The notes beneath the pieces were generated by a model. The model worked only from the letters and a program-made list of their open reading frames with translations, had not been told where the DNA came from and searched no databases. The position numbers and the translations under genes are program-made. A stretch of DNA of 64,000 nucleotides from Runella defluvii. Lineage in GTDB: Bacteria; Bacteroidota; Bacteroidia; Cytophagales; Spirosomataceae. Of the stretch, positions 1-9,032 are shown in pieces; within the stretch, counting starts at the first letter, position 1; every line of letters starts with the position of its first letter. The stretch lies in assembly GCF_014195535.1 (NCBI RefSeq), contig NZ_JACIBY010000001.1, positions 685,748-749,747 of the forward strand, in the 5' to 3' direction.

Positions 1-211
1 ATCTAAGTGACTCGAAGTGCTTGTACCAGCCTAAGAAAGCATAAATACCTACTAATAGCCAGTTCTAGTGCTTTTAGGTAGTGCGTTAATAGTTGATAAG
101 TTGGGGGAAAATAGGAATTGTACAATTATTTGCTTTTAAGAAACAAATTTGAAGACATTAGAAAAATGGGGTGATTTTCTAATGTGAGATGAGCGTCGCT
201 CCTAAAAAAGA
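1..211. other. Left-edge non-coding stretch with AT-rich dyad
   Basis: No coding region is supported here. It contains a perfect 9-bp inverted repeat, ATTAGAAAA at 157-165 and TTTTCTAAT at 175-183, separated by 9 nt. It lies just past the 3' end of the minus-strand sensor kinase gene, so it may help end that transcript, but the stem has almost no G or C and no clear U-run, so this is a guess. Confidence 0.35.
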
Positions 212-1570
212 TTAACTTAAACTGGGAAATGAGATGGAAACGGTGGTGCCTTCGTTGATTTTAGAATTCAAATGAAGAAAGCCTTGGTGTAGCTCAATGA
301 TTTTCTGCGTCATGGCTAAGCCAATGCCAAACCCAGGCACTCCTTCTACGTTCTTTCCTCGGTAAAGTGGGTCAAAAATGTGGGCAACATCGGCTTCGGC
401 AATGCCCCGTCCGCGGTCTTTGATAACGACCAAAATTTTATCAGAAGTCGTCTGAAGATGTACCGAAACGGCCTCAGTAGAGTACTTGCAGGCATTGTCG
501 AGGAGGTTTAGAAAGGCAGTGGTCAGCAAAGTCGCATTTCCTTTTACCGTCAGCGAGTGGTCGTCGTCGGTTGTAAATTGAAGGGGTAAACTTCGGTGCG
601 GGTATTTGGCATGAATTTGTCCCAATGCGGTCAGCAAACAATCATCTACCTGCACGCTTTGGAGGGTAAGCGCCCCATCGGTGACGCGCGCCAGTCCCAG
701 CAAGCTATTGGTGAGCGAAATGACTTTTTTTAATTCTTCCACGGCTACTTCCATGCTGTCGCGCCAGTCGTTGGGATTTTGATCGTACCGGAGCGATGTT
801 TCGAGCGTGCCGAGGGTGTTGGTAAGCGGAGTACGAAGCTCGTGAGAGGCGTGGGCCACAAAACTCCGTTGGGAGACAAAGGCATCTTCGAGCCGAAAGA
901 GCATTTGGTTGAAGGTCATCGCAAGCTGCGCAATTTCGTCGCGGCGGTTGCCCTCTTGTACCCGTTTGTGCAAATCTTTAGCGGTAATCTGTTCTACTTC
1001 TTCAACAATCTGAGAAATGGGTTTCAAGACCCTTCCCGAAAAATACCATCCTGCCAATACAATCAATGAAAATCCTAATAGGTTGGCCAACAGGAGGATT
1101 TGTTGTAACGTGCCAAGTTTGGCAAACCCAATGCGGTCGTAGCCCGAGGCAAAAATGAAAAAGCGCTGCCCTTGGTCATTGTAAGGAATTAAAATGGACT
1201 CAAGGTGCCCCGTACGAAATTCAAAAATGGCATCGGAAGAGGGGAGGTGCGGGATTTTTTCCTTGTAATAATCCGATTCTTTGAGGGTTCGGTTGGTAAA
1301 AACTAGCTTATGTTGTTGGTCAAAAATACTGATTTGCTCCTCGACAATGGTGAGCAAATCGGTACGAACCATGTTTTTAAAAAAATCATCGTGGAGGTGC
1401 CGCCTCGAAATCAACACCCTTCCCGCTACCCGCGCTTTTCCCTCCAATCGACTGTAAAATTCTTCTTGACGGTACAGCGAGTAAAAGTACCAAACCAACA
1501 ACGACAACGTCACCTGAATGGCCGTGGCAAGCAGGGTAAAAATGATGGTAAGTCGATTCCGAATGAGCAT
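212..1570 (-). CDS. Two-component sensor histidine kinase (OmpR-partner type)
   Basis: Membrane sensor kinase that should phosphorylate the response regulator encoded just upstream. In 452 residues it shows a first membrane helix (about 10-32), a periplasmic sensor stretch (about 33-150), a second helix (about 157-178), a HAMP segment, a HisKA motif ASHELRTPL with the phospho-acceptor His at about 243, an N-box (LLDNACKYS) and G-boxes (DRGRGIAEAD, GFGIGLAMT) of the HATPase domain. The layout is that of CusS/BaeS-like kinases. It follows the regulator gene after 14 nt, so the two are an operon. The signal sensed cannot be told; no metal or transporter genes sit next to it. Confidence 0.93.
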   Translation of the reverse strand: MLIRNRLTIIFTLLATAIQVTLSLLVWYFYSLYRQEEFYSRLEGKARVAGRVLISRRHLHDDFFKNMVRTDLLTIVEEQISIFDQQHKLVFTNRTLKESDYYKEKIPHLPSSDAIFEFRTGHLESILIPYNDQGQRFFIFASGYDRIGFAKLGTLQQILLLANLLGFSLIVLAGWYFSGRVLKPISQIVEEVEQITAKDLHKRVQEGNRRDEIAQLAMTFNQMLFRLEDAFVSQRSFVAHASHELRTPLTNTLGTLETSLRYDQNPNDWRDSMEVAVEELKKVISLTNSLLGLARVTDGALTLQSVQVDDCLLTALGQIHAKYPHRSLPLQFTTDDDHSLTVKGNATLLTTAFLNLLDNACKYSTEAVSVHLQTTSDKILVVIKDRGRGIAEADVAHIFDPLYRGKNVEGVPGFGIGLAMTQKIIELHQGFLHLNSKINEGTTVSISFPSLS

Positions 1571-1584
1571 AGTATAGAAAACGA

Positions 1585-2256
1585 TTATCCTTCGCGCAGC
1601 ACATAGCCCATCCCAACGATGGTATGGAGCAGTTTGGTAGAAAAACCTTTATCAATTTTTTTTCGCAAATAACTGACATAGACGTCGATGACGTTGGTGC
1701 TGCTGTCAAAATCCAAACTCCAAACGCGTTCGCTAATGTCCACTCGCGAAATAATTTTCCCTTTGTTGAGCATCAAATATTCCATCAAAGAGTATTCGCG
1801 GGTCGTCAGGTCGATGCGTTGCCCAGCGCGAGTGACCGTCTTGGTATCAAGGTTCAATTCCAAATCGGCCAACCGTAACACTTGTTTTGGCTTAGTGCCG
1901 CTTCGCCGCGTGAGTGCCCGAAGGCGCAGCAGCAGTTCCTGAAACTCAAAAGGTTTGGCGAGGTAGTCGTCCGCGCCCGCGTTGAAGCCATCGGCTTTGT
2001 CGGCGAGGCTATCGAGGGCCGTTAGCATTAGTACGGGAACACTTTCATTGTCAGCCCGAATAAGCTGACATAGCTCAAAGCCATTGATATGGGGAAGGTT
2101 GACGTCCAATAAAATGATGTCGTAACTATTTTTGCGAAACAGCGACAGACCCATGCGCCCGTCGTAGGCAACTTCTACTTCATAGCCTTCGGCCGAAATG
2201 CCTTTACGAATAAAAGAAGCGAGTCTATCCTCGTCTTCCACTAATAAGATTTTCAT
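1585..2256 (-). CDS. OmpR/PhoB-family response regulator
   Basis: DNA-binding response regulator of 223 residues, first gene of a two-gene operon with the sensor kinase. The receiver domain has the acidic pair ED (7-8), the phospho-acceptor Asp51 in LLDVNLP, the conserved Thr in MLTA, and Lys101 in YLAKPF. A winged-helix Trans_reg_C domain occupies about 128-223, with typical segments such as LTTREYSLMEYLM and VDVYVSYLRKKI-like residues. It should control targets, possibly its own operon, when phosphorylated. The 294-nt region upstream is shared with a divergent gene. Confidence 0.94.
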   Translation of the reverse strand: MKILLVEDEDRLASFIRKGISAEGYEVEVAYDGRMGLSLFRKNSYDIILLDVNLPHINGFELCQLIRADNESVPVLMLTALDSLADKADGFNAGADDYLAKPFEFQELLLRLRALTRRSGTKPKQVLRLADLELNLDTKTVTRAGQRIDLTTREYSLMEYLMLNKGKIISRVDISERVWSLDFDSSTNVIDVYVSYLRKKIDKGFSTKLLHTIVGMGYVLREG

Positions 2257-2550
2257 ACAAACGATGTGGGTTGTTGATGTGTCAAAGTGTTCGTTTCCAC
2301 CCCTTTAAGAGTAATGCTGTTGCTGCAAATATAGACACCGACTCGATTGGGTAGTCATGTAGGTAACCCTTGTAAAGCGATTTTAATCCTTTTTTCATAC
2401 TCGCTTGCGATAATTTAGTCGCACTATTTGGCATAAAAAAGGCGATAAAAGAAGGGCTCGTCTAAAAAACTGACGTGGGATAAGTAAAAAGCAGAACTTG
2501 GTCGTTTTATTTAGTTTTAAGTATCTCTCTCACAAAAGTTTGATTAACCC
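2257..2550. other. Divergent intergenic region, response regulator / dehydrogenase-like gene
   Basis: This 294-nt AT-rich stretch must carry promoters for both divergent genes. I found no exact TAnnTTTG element and no clear dyad, so no operator or start site is assigned. Confidence 0.4.
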
Positions 2551-5500
2551 ATGCGTTTTAAAAAACAGTCAAAATTGCAACTTTCGGCGGCAATCGGGAC
2601 GGCTTGTTTGGTGGTGTCGTGTATGAAAACACCACGGACTAGCCAGCCCGTTGTCATCAAAGAAGACCCTACCAAGGCCATTGCTAGGGCCAAGGAAATC
2701 CGTGAAAAAACGCCCGTAAAGCTTGCCGAAGGGCTACAAATGACCCTTTGGGCGTCGGACTCACTTGCTCCCGACCCCGTGGCCATGGCCATCGACGACC
2801 AAGGACGGGTCTATATCAACCGTACCCATCGCCAAAAAAACTCAGAATTTGACATTCGCGGGCACCGCGATTGGATGACGGAGTCGATTGGCCTTCAAAC
2901 GGTAGAAGATCGTCGGGCGTTTTTGCGCAAAACATTTGCTCCTGAGCGTAGCAAAGCCAACGAGTGGTTGCGCGACCTTAATGAAGATGGGGTGCATGAT
3001 TGGAAAGACTTGGCCGTCGAAAAAGATGAAATTTGGCGGTTAGAAGATACCAACAACGACGGTATCGCCGACGTTTCGCTGCGTGTGCTAGAAGACTTTT
3101 TCGACGAAGTAACCGACGTAGCGGGGGGAATGCTCGTACGGGCGGGCGAAATTTTTGTGGCAATTGCTCCTGACCTTTGGCGTTTGAAAGACACCAACGG
3201 CGATGGTATCATGGATAAAAAGACATCCATCAGCCACGGTTACGGCGTGCACATTGGGTTTAGTGGTCACGGTATGTCGGGCGTAACCGAAGGCCCCGAT
3301 GGGCGCATTTATTGGAACATTGGCGACATTGGGGCGAATATCACTGCACCCGATGGCAAAAAATGGGAAAATCCCAACTCAGGAATTATCGCTCGTTCTA
3401 ATCCAGACGGCTCTGATTTTGAAATTTTTGCTTCGGGACTTCGTAACACCCACGAGTTTGTTTTTGATGAATACGGCAACCTCATTTCGTCCGACAACGA
3501 CGGTGACCACCCAGGCGAAAGCGAGCGTTTGGTGCACGTTGTGCAGGGGCATGACGCGGGCTGGCGTTCCAACTGGCAATATGGAAAATACACCGACCTG
3601 CGCAACAATAAATACAATGTGTGGATGAACGAGAAATTGTTCAAACCACGTTGGGAGGGGCAAGCAGCCTATATTTTGCCTCCCATCATGAACTACCATA
3701 ATGGCCCAACGGGGATGGAATACAACCCAGGCACGGCGCTAGGGTCGGAGTGGAAAAACAAGTTTTTCTTGGTAGAATTTGTCGGAACACCCTCACGGTC
3801 ACACATTTGGTCGTTTGGGCTGAAGCCAAAAGGAGCTACGTTTGATCTCGATGGAGAAAAGGACATTGTGAGCGGGATTTTGCCAACGGGCATCAAATTT
3901 GGGCCAGATGGTGCGTTGTACGTCGCTGACTGGATCAATGGCTGGGGAACCAAAAATTACGGCCGCGTCTGGAAATTGGACGTTACCAAAGATAAAAATG
4001 ACCTAGCAGCCGTACGCGAAGAAACCAAGCGGATGATTCAGTTGAGTTACCCTGCACAAACCGAAGAAAAACTGTATTCGCTGCTCTCGTACGGCGATAT
4101 GCGGGTTCGTCAAAAAGCGCAATTTGAGTTGGTGAATCGCGGCAAAAAAGGGCTTCCGCAGTTGATAAAAGCAGCCGAACAAACGCAGAACCAATTGGCA
4201 CGTATTCACGGAATTTGGGGAATTGGTCAGTTGACACGCATCGACCAAGCCAACGCTGGGACGTTGATGTCGTTGTTGAATGACAAAGACCCTGAGGTTA
4301 TGACCCAAGCCGCCAAAATGCTCGGAGATGCACGTATCGCGAGTGCAGGAAGTGCATTGGTACCTTTGTTGAAAAACACCAACCCACGTGTTCGTTTTTA
4401 CGCTGCTGAAGCATTGGGACGCATCGCTTATGCAGATGCCGTAACGCCGCTGATTGAAATGATTGGGGCCAACAACGACGAAGACCTCTACTTACGTCAC
4501 GCGGGCGTGTTGGCCTTGTCGCGCATTGGAAAAGTAGAACCAATGGTAGCCTTGGCCAATAACCCAAGCAAAGCATTGCGGACAGCGGCAGTGGTGGTAT
4601 TGAGACGTTTACGTAATGAAAATGTGGCCGTTTTCTTGAACGATAAAGACGAATACATCGTAGCCGAAGCCGCCCGTGCCATCAACGACGACCTGTCGAT
4701 TGTGGGAGCCTTGCCTGCCTTGGCTGCTACGTTGAAAGAAACCCGCTTTACGTCGGAGGTGATTGTGCGCCGTGCCATCAACGCGGCATTGCGCGTGGGC
4801 GGCGACAAAGAGCTTCAATTGTTGCTTGATTTTGCCCGTCGCACCGACCTCAAAGAAGACATAAAAGCAGAAGCATTGGCCGCACTCGGAACGTGGGCAA
4901 ATCCGTCGTACACCGACCGTGTTGATGGTCGTTACCGTGGTAAAATTGAGCGTGACCCTGCGGCAGTAAAAGCCAAAGTGTTGCCCTACATCAATGAGTT
5001 TTTGAAGGAGAAAAATGCAGAACCTCTGGCGGCAATTGTGGGCTTGATTGCGGACGTAAAAATCACCGAAGCCAACGAACAACTGGTGTCGATTTTTGAC
5101 GCCAGCGAAAGTCCTCGGGTAAAAAGTGCTATTTTGACTACCCTCAATCAGTTGGGTTATGCGCAGATTGATGCCATTGTGAAGAAAGGAATGGACGACA
5201 AAGAAGAAAGTGTGCGCACGGTAGCATTGGGGCTGTTGAATAATAACAACGTCACCAAAGCAAGTTTACCATTGATTGTCAATTCGATCTTTACCAAAGG
5301 CACAACGCGGGAGCAACAAAAAATGCTTGAAGTGTTGGGGAAAATGGACGCTGACAAAACACAGGTAATTTTGGGCGATTTGATAGACCAATTGAAGGAT
5401 AAAAAACTGTCTCCCAACTTGTCATTGGAACTGAAAGAAGCCGTAGAAGCCTCGGGGGTAGCAGCGTTGAAAGAAAAAATGGCAACGGTGAAGCCAGGCG

Positions 5501-5955
5501 CTTCGCTTGTAGATGAATATGCGGAGGCACTGTTTGGCGGAAATCGCTTTTCAGGTCGCAACATATTCAACAACAACTCAGCGGCTCAGTGCGTACGTTG
5601 TCACGCCGTTGGGGGTACGGGTGGAGCCGTTGGGCCATCATTGACGCACATTGGTGATGAACTTACACGCGAGCAATTGTTGCAAGCACTTGTAGAACCT
5701 AGTGCCCGTTTGGCACCTGGGTTTGGCATGGTATCGCTCACGCTGAAAGACGGTCAAGTGGTGAACGGAACATTAGCCAAAGAAACGGCCGAAACACTCA
5801 CTGTCAATACCTCCGACGCTGAGCCATTGGTCATTCCTGTGGCGCGCATCGGCAAGCGCGAAAACATGCCATCGGGGATGCCGCCGATGGGGAGCATTCT
5901 GTCAAAACGTGAAATCCGCGATTTAGTAGAGTTCTTAACGAGTTTGAAAAAATAG
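2551..5955 (+). CDS. Lipoprotein: membrane-bound dehydrogenase domain + HEAT repeats + Pirellula-type cytochrome c
   Basis: Large (1134 aa) envelope protein. A signal peptide ends in a loose lipobox (LVVSC, Cys24). Residues of about 50-480 form a beta-propeller-like domain resembling the 'membrane-bound dehydrogenase' family, with repeated Asp-rich DTNNDG/DNDGD stretches that look like calcium sites. About 500-970 is a run of HEAT-like repeats (for example ALGRIAYADAVTPLIEMI). The C-terminal about 150 residues contain one haem c site, CVRCH at 1014-1018, in the arrangement of the 'putative heme-binding domain, Pirellula/Verrucomicrobium type'. It is probably an oxidoreductase acting on a sugar or other polyol and passing electrons to its haem; substrate unknown. 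The gene stands alone and is followed by a strong terminator palindrome. Confidence 0.85.
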   Translation: MRFKKQSKLQLSAAIGTACLVVSCMKTPRTSQPVVIKEDPTKAIARAKEIREKTPVKLAEGLQMTLWASDSLAPDPVAMAIDDQGRVYINRTHRQKNSEFDIRGHRDWMTESIGLQTVEDRRAFLRKTFAPERSKANEWLRDLNEDGVHDWKDLAVEKDEIWRLEDTNNDGIADVSLRVLEDFFDEVTDVAGGMLVRAGEIFVAIAPDLWRLKDTNGDGIMDKKTSISHGYGVHIGFSGHGMSGVTEGPDGRIYWNIGDIGANITAPDGKKWENPNSGIIARSNPDGSDFEIFASGLRNTHEFVFDEYGNLISSDNDGDHPGESERLVHVVQGHDAGWRSNWQYGKYTDLRNNKYNVWMNEKLFKPRWEGQAAYILPPIMNYHNGPTGMEYNPGTALGSEWKNKFFLVEFVGTPSRSHIWSFGLKPKGATFDLDGEKDIVSGILPTGIKFGPDGALYVADWINGWGTKNYGRVWKLDVTKDKNDLAAVREETKRMIQLSYPAQTEEKLYSLLSYGDMRVRQKAQFELVNRGKKGLPQLIKAAEQTQNQLARIHGIWGIGQLTRIDQANAGTLMSLLNDKDPEVMTQAAKMLGDARIASAGSALVPLLKNTNPRVRFYAAEALGRIAYADAVTPLIEMIGANNDEDLYLRHAGVLALSRIGKVEPMVALANNPSKALRTAAVVVLRRLRNENVAVFLNDKDEYIVAEAARAINDDLSIVGALPALAATLKETRFTSEVIVRRAINAALRVGGDKELQLLLDFARRTDLKEDIKAEALAALGTWANPSYTDRVDGRYRGKIERDPAAVKAKVLPYINEFLKEKNAEPLAAIVGLIADVKITEANEQLVSIFDASESPRVKSAILTTLNQLGYAQIDAIVKKGMDDKEESVRTVALGLLNNNNVTKASLPLIVNSIFTKGTTREQQKMLEVLGKMDADKTQVILGDLIDQLKDKKLSPNLSLELKEAVEASGVAALKEKMATVKPGASLVDEYAEALFGGNRFSGRNIFNNNSAAQCVRCHAVGGTGGAVGPSLTHIGDELTREQLLQALVEPSARLAPGFGMVSLTLKDGQVVNGTLAKETAETLTVNTSDAEPLVIPVARIGKRENMPSGMPPMGSILSKREIRDLVEFLTSLKK

Positions 5956-5962
5956 AAGTACC

Positions 5963-5996
5963 ACCTTCCCGAAAGTTCTGAAACTTTCGGGAAGGT
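5963..5996 (+). terminator. Palindromic terminator (GAAAGTT/AACTTTC family)
   Basis: Perfect 15-bp inverted repeat (arms 5963-5977 and 5982-5996) with a 4-nt loop, 8 nt after the stop codon of the dehydrogenase-like gene. The arm ACCTTCCCGAAAGTT is nearly the same as arms at 45.42 and 45.90 kb, so this is a repeated element as well as a likely terminator. Confidence 0.7.
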
Positions 5997-6091
5997 CTCG
6001 ATAAAACTTTTCGACAAAGGTCATTGCAGGTCGGGAAAATCCTTTTTAAGTTTAAAGGTTAATATTCCTAATCACGTTAATTCCTTAAATC

Positions 6092-7462
6092 ATGTCGGAA
6101 AAGCAACACAAAATCTTACTCACGGAAGACGAGATTCCAAGACATTGGTACAACATTCAGGCAGATATGCCCAACAAGCCGCTGCCGCCATTGCACCCCG
6201 CTACTAAGCAGCCCGTAGGGCCAGGCGATTTGGCTCCGTTGTTCCCGATGGAGCTGATTAAGCAAGAAGTATCCCAAGAAAGATACATCGAAATCCCCGA
6301 AGAAGTACGCGAAATCTACAAGCTGTGGCGTCCAACGCCCATGTTCCGTGCGCATCGCTTGGAAAAAATGCTGGACACGCCCGCAAAAATCTACTACAAA
6401 TACGAAGGCGTAAGTCCATCGGGTAGCCACAAAACCAACACCGCCGTGGCGCAGGCGTACTACAATAAGATGGAAGGCGTAAAACGCATCACGACCGAAA
6501 CAGGCGCAGGGCAGTGGGGAACGGCCTTGGCCATTGCGTGTCAGATGTTTGGTATCGAGTGCGAAGTGTTTCAGGTGCGTATCAGCTATAACCAAAAACC
6601 GTATCGTAAAGCCCTTATCGAATCGTTTGGTGCCAAAATTTTCCCTTCTCCTTCGGAGCTAACGCAGTCGGGACGGAAGATTTTGGAACAATATCCCGAT
6701 ACGCCAGGAAGTTTAGGAATTGCGATTTCGGAAGCGATTGAGTGTGCCGTTCAGGACGAAAATTGCAAGTACGCCCTCGGAAGTGTGTTGAACCACGTGT
6801 TGATGCACCAAACCATCATTGGCCAAGAGTGTTTGGTACAGATGGAAAAAGCGGGCGATTATCCCGACGTCGTCATTGCGCCGCTGGGTGGTGGCTCCAA
6901 CTTTGCAGGGATTTCGTTCCCATTTTTACATAAAAATATCACCGAAGGTAAAAACGTGCGCGCCATCGCCGTAGAACCTGCTTCGTGTCCTAAGCTTACC
7001 AAGGGTGAATTCCGCTACGACTTTGGCGATTCGGCTGGGTTTACGCCGTTGTTGCCGATGTACACCTTGGGCCACAACTTCCGCCCTGCGGCCATTCACG
7101 CGGGCGGTTTGCGTTACCACGGGGCGTCGGTATTGTGTTCGCAGTTGTTGAAAGACGGCCTCATCGAAGCCAATGCCATTCAGCAGTTGGAGTGTTTTGA
7201 GGCAGGGGTGGCTTTTGCCAAAGCCGAAGGAATTATCCCCGCGCCCGAAGCCACGCACGGCATCGCGCAGGTATTTAGAGAAGCGCAGCGTTGCAAAGAA
7301 GAAGGCAAATCAGAGACGATTTTGTTCAATCTTTGCGGCCACGGTTTCTTGGATATGCAGGCTTACATGGACTATTTCGACGGTAAACTCTCCGACCATT
7401 TCTTGACCGACGACGAATTGAAATCGGGCTTGAAAGAACTAGAGGGTTATCCAATGGCCTAA
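6092..7462 (+). CDS. TrpB-like PLP-dependent enzyme (TrpB2 type)
   Basis: Fold-type II PLP enzyme of 456 residues, the length of the 'TrpB-like' (TrpB2) group rather than about 400 for TrpB1. The PLP lysine is Lys114 in SGSHKTN, and a phosphate-binding loop GGGSN lies at about 267-271. The N-terminal extension and the segment LWRPTPMFRAHRLE are typical of TrpB2. Family members make tryptophan from indole and serine, or salvage indole, often without a TrpA partner. No trp genes are beside it, so it is stand-alone; biosynthetic use versus salvage cannot be decided. A bidirectional terminator follows at 7480-7522. Confidence 0.88.
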   Translation: MSEKQHKILLTEDEIPRHWYNIQADMPNKPLPPLHPATKQPVGPGDLAPLFPMELIKQEVSQERYIEIPEEVREIYKLWRPTPMFRAHRLEKMLDTPAKIYYKYEGVSPSGSHKTNTAVAQAYYNKMEGVKRITTETGAGQWGTALAIACQMFGIECEVFQVRISYNQKPYRKALIESFGAKIFPSPSELTQSGRKILEQYPDTPGSLGIAISEAIECAVQDENCKYALGSVLNHVLMHQTIIGQECLVQMEKAGDYPDVVIAPLGGGSNFAGISFPFLHKNITEGKNVRAIAVEPASCPKLTKGEFRYDFGDSAGFTPLLPMYTLGHNFRPAAIHAGGLRYHGASVLCSQLLKDGLIEANAIQQLECFEAGVAFAKAEGIIPAPEATHGIAQVFREAQRCKEEGKSETILFNLCGHGFLDMQAYMDYFDGKLSDHFLTDDELKSGLKELEGYPMA

Positions 7463-7479
7463 TAAAAATAGGTAGTTAT

Positions 7480-7522
7480 AAAAAGCGAGAGTTTGTCCCC
7501 AAAGGATAGTCTCTCGCTTTTT
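7480..7522 (+). terminator. Rho-independent terminator after TrpB-like gene
   Basis: A 12-bp perfect inverted repeat (AAAAAGCGAGAG at 7480-7491, CTCTCGCTTTTT at 7511-7522) with a 19-nt loop, ending in a T-run and lying 18 nt past the stop codon. Confidence 0.85.
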
Positions 7523-7787
7523 ATTGGTTTGTTTTTCTGCAAGTTACGTTACAAAAGCACCCAGCTTTCGATGGCGCGAACGTCCCGTTCGTGGCCCTTA
7601 TTTGCAGGCTTCTAGCCTTTCTATTGCCAAGCTGGGTTCGAAGTCTTGCAAATAGACAGTATAAGCGTGATGCTCTCCCTATCGAGGGCTACTCAGAACT
7701 GTGTGTTTCAAAATGTTAGAGCGGCGTCCATTCGCTCGTTGGTAGTAGTTTTAGTAGGATAGTTCTAATAGAAAAATCACGTAAAAA
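7523..7787. other. Non-coding spacer with a small dyad
   Basis: No gene is supported between the TrpB-like terminator and the hydrolase. It contains a short dyad CGAACG/CGTTCG near 7575-7595, and the base composition shifts from mixed to AT-rich toward the hydrolase gene. No clear promoter element was found. Confidence 0.4.
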
Positions 7788-8858
7788 ATGAAAAAAAGCA
7801 TGGCATTACGATCCTTCATTATCCTGATTCTGTTCGTTTGTGATTCAGCATTTGGGCAGATTAAAACAGAAAGTTTTGAGTTTATTCATAACGGTAAAAA
7901 ACTTAGTGGACTTCTGGATTTACCAATTGGACAAAAGCCCACTTCAGTAATTTTAATTGTTCAAGGTTACGGAAAAAGTAATATTGTAGAAGGAAATTGG
8001 TATTACGATTTACGCTCAAACTTTGTAAAACTTGGACTTGCTTGTGTTATTTGGGATAAACCTGGTTGTGGAAAAAGTGAAGGTGAATTTGACGTAAATC
8101 AAACAGTACAAAGTAGTGCCGATGAGGTGCTTTCTGCAATTAAAGAAATAGAAAGTAAAAATATTGCAGGGGCTACCAATATTGGACTTTGGGGGATTTG
8201 CCGTGCAGGATGGATTTGCCCTTTGGTAATTCAAGAATATCCAAAAATTGCCTATTGGATTTCGGTGAGTGGAACAGATGATAAAGAAAATTTTGGCTAC
8301 TTGCTTGAAACAAATCTTAGAATTGACGGCAGAAGTGAAACTGAAATACAACTATTGGTTTCAGAATGGCAAAGAGGTAATGATATATTTAGAAAAGGTG
8401 GGGCATTTGCTGAATATCAAAAAGCGACTCAAAATCTAACGAAGGATTCTTTTTGGATTTTTTTAAACAATTCTTCAGAAACCGAAGAGTCCTATTTGTC
8501 TAAGCAGAAACAATTTATAAGTGAACATCATAAATTTGACAGAAAAACAGGGCTAATGATATACGTTCCCAATTTTCGGAAAACGCTTATGAAAATTCAA
8601 TGCCCTGTACTAGCAATTTTTGGAGAAAAAGATGCTAATATTAATTGGAGACAAACGATTGCCCTCTATAAAGAAACAATAGGGAAAAAAACGAAAGCTA
8701 AGCTAACAATAAAGACTTATCCTGATTGTAACCATAACCTTAAAAGTTGTAAAACAGGTGGAATGAAAGAAACTATTGAAAACAGTAATAAATATCAACC
8801 ACCATGTGATGGATATTTTGATACAATGTCGGAGTGGTTAAAAAAAATAGTGCTTTAA
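7788..8858 (+). CDS. Secreted alpha/beta hydrolase with Cys at the nucleophile elbow
   Basis: Exported alpha/beta hydrolase of 356 residues. The signal peptide covers about 1-23 (…CDSAFGQ). The core shows an oxyanion region (VQGYGKS), a WDKPGCGKSEG loop, a nucleophile elbow GICRAG at 136-141, a likely acid in FGEKDANINW, and a late His in PDCNHN. Most relatives have Ser where this protein has Cys138 (codon TGC), so it may be a thiol hydrolase like dienelactone hydrolase, or have altered activity. The gene is clearly more AT-rich than its neighbours, which suggests recent gain. Substrate unknown. Confidence 0.82.
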   Translation: MKKSMALRSFIILILFVCDSAFGQIKTESFEFIHNGKKLSGLLDLPIGQKPTSVILIVQGYGKSNIVEGNWYYDLRSNFVKLGLACVIWDKPGCGKSEGEFDVNQTVQSSADEVLSAIKEIESKNIAGATNIGLWGICRAGWICPLVIQEYPKIAYWISVSGTDDKENFGYLLETNLRIDGRSETEIQLLVSEWQRGNDIFRKGGAFAEYQKATQNLTKDSFWIFLNNSSETEESYLSKQKQFISEHHKFDRKTGLMIYVPNFRKTLMKIQCPVLAIFGEKDANINWRQTIALYKETIGKKTKAKLTIKTYPDCNHNLKSCKTGGMKETIENSNKYQPPCDGYFDTMSEWLKKIVL

Positions 8859-8975
8859 AAATAAAAAACTAACATCAATAACAAGGCCTTCATAGTCGCT
8901 AAATGCCAAGCCATAAAATGCCCGTAAGCCTTTGGAAGGGGAGAAGCACTACGTTTTATTGGTACTTATACAACG

Positions 8976-9006
8976 TGAGCGGCTGTCCTTTTCGGGCAGC
9001 CGCTCA
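8976..9006. terminator. Bidirectional terminator between hydrolase and metG
   Basis: Hairpin with arms 8976-8988 and 8994-9006 (10 Watson-Crick pairs, TGAGCGGCTG/CAGCCGCTCA, plus three inner pairs including one G-T) and a 5-nt loop, followed by TTTTG. It sits between two convergent genes and can serve both. Confidence 0.75.
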
Positions 9007-9032
9007 TTTTGTAAAATCAGGTTCGAAGCAAG

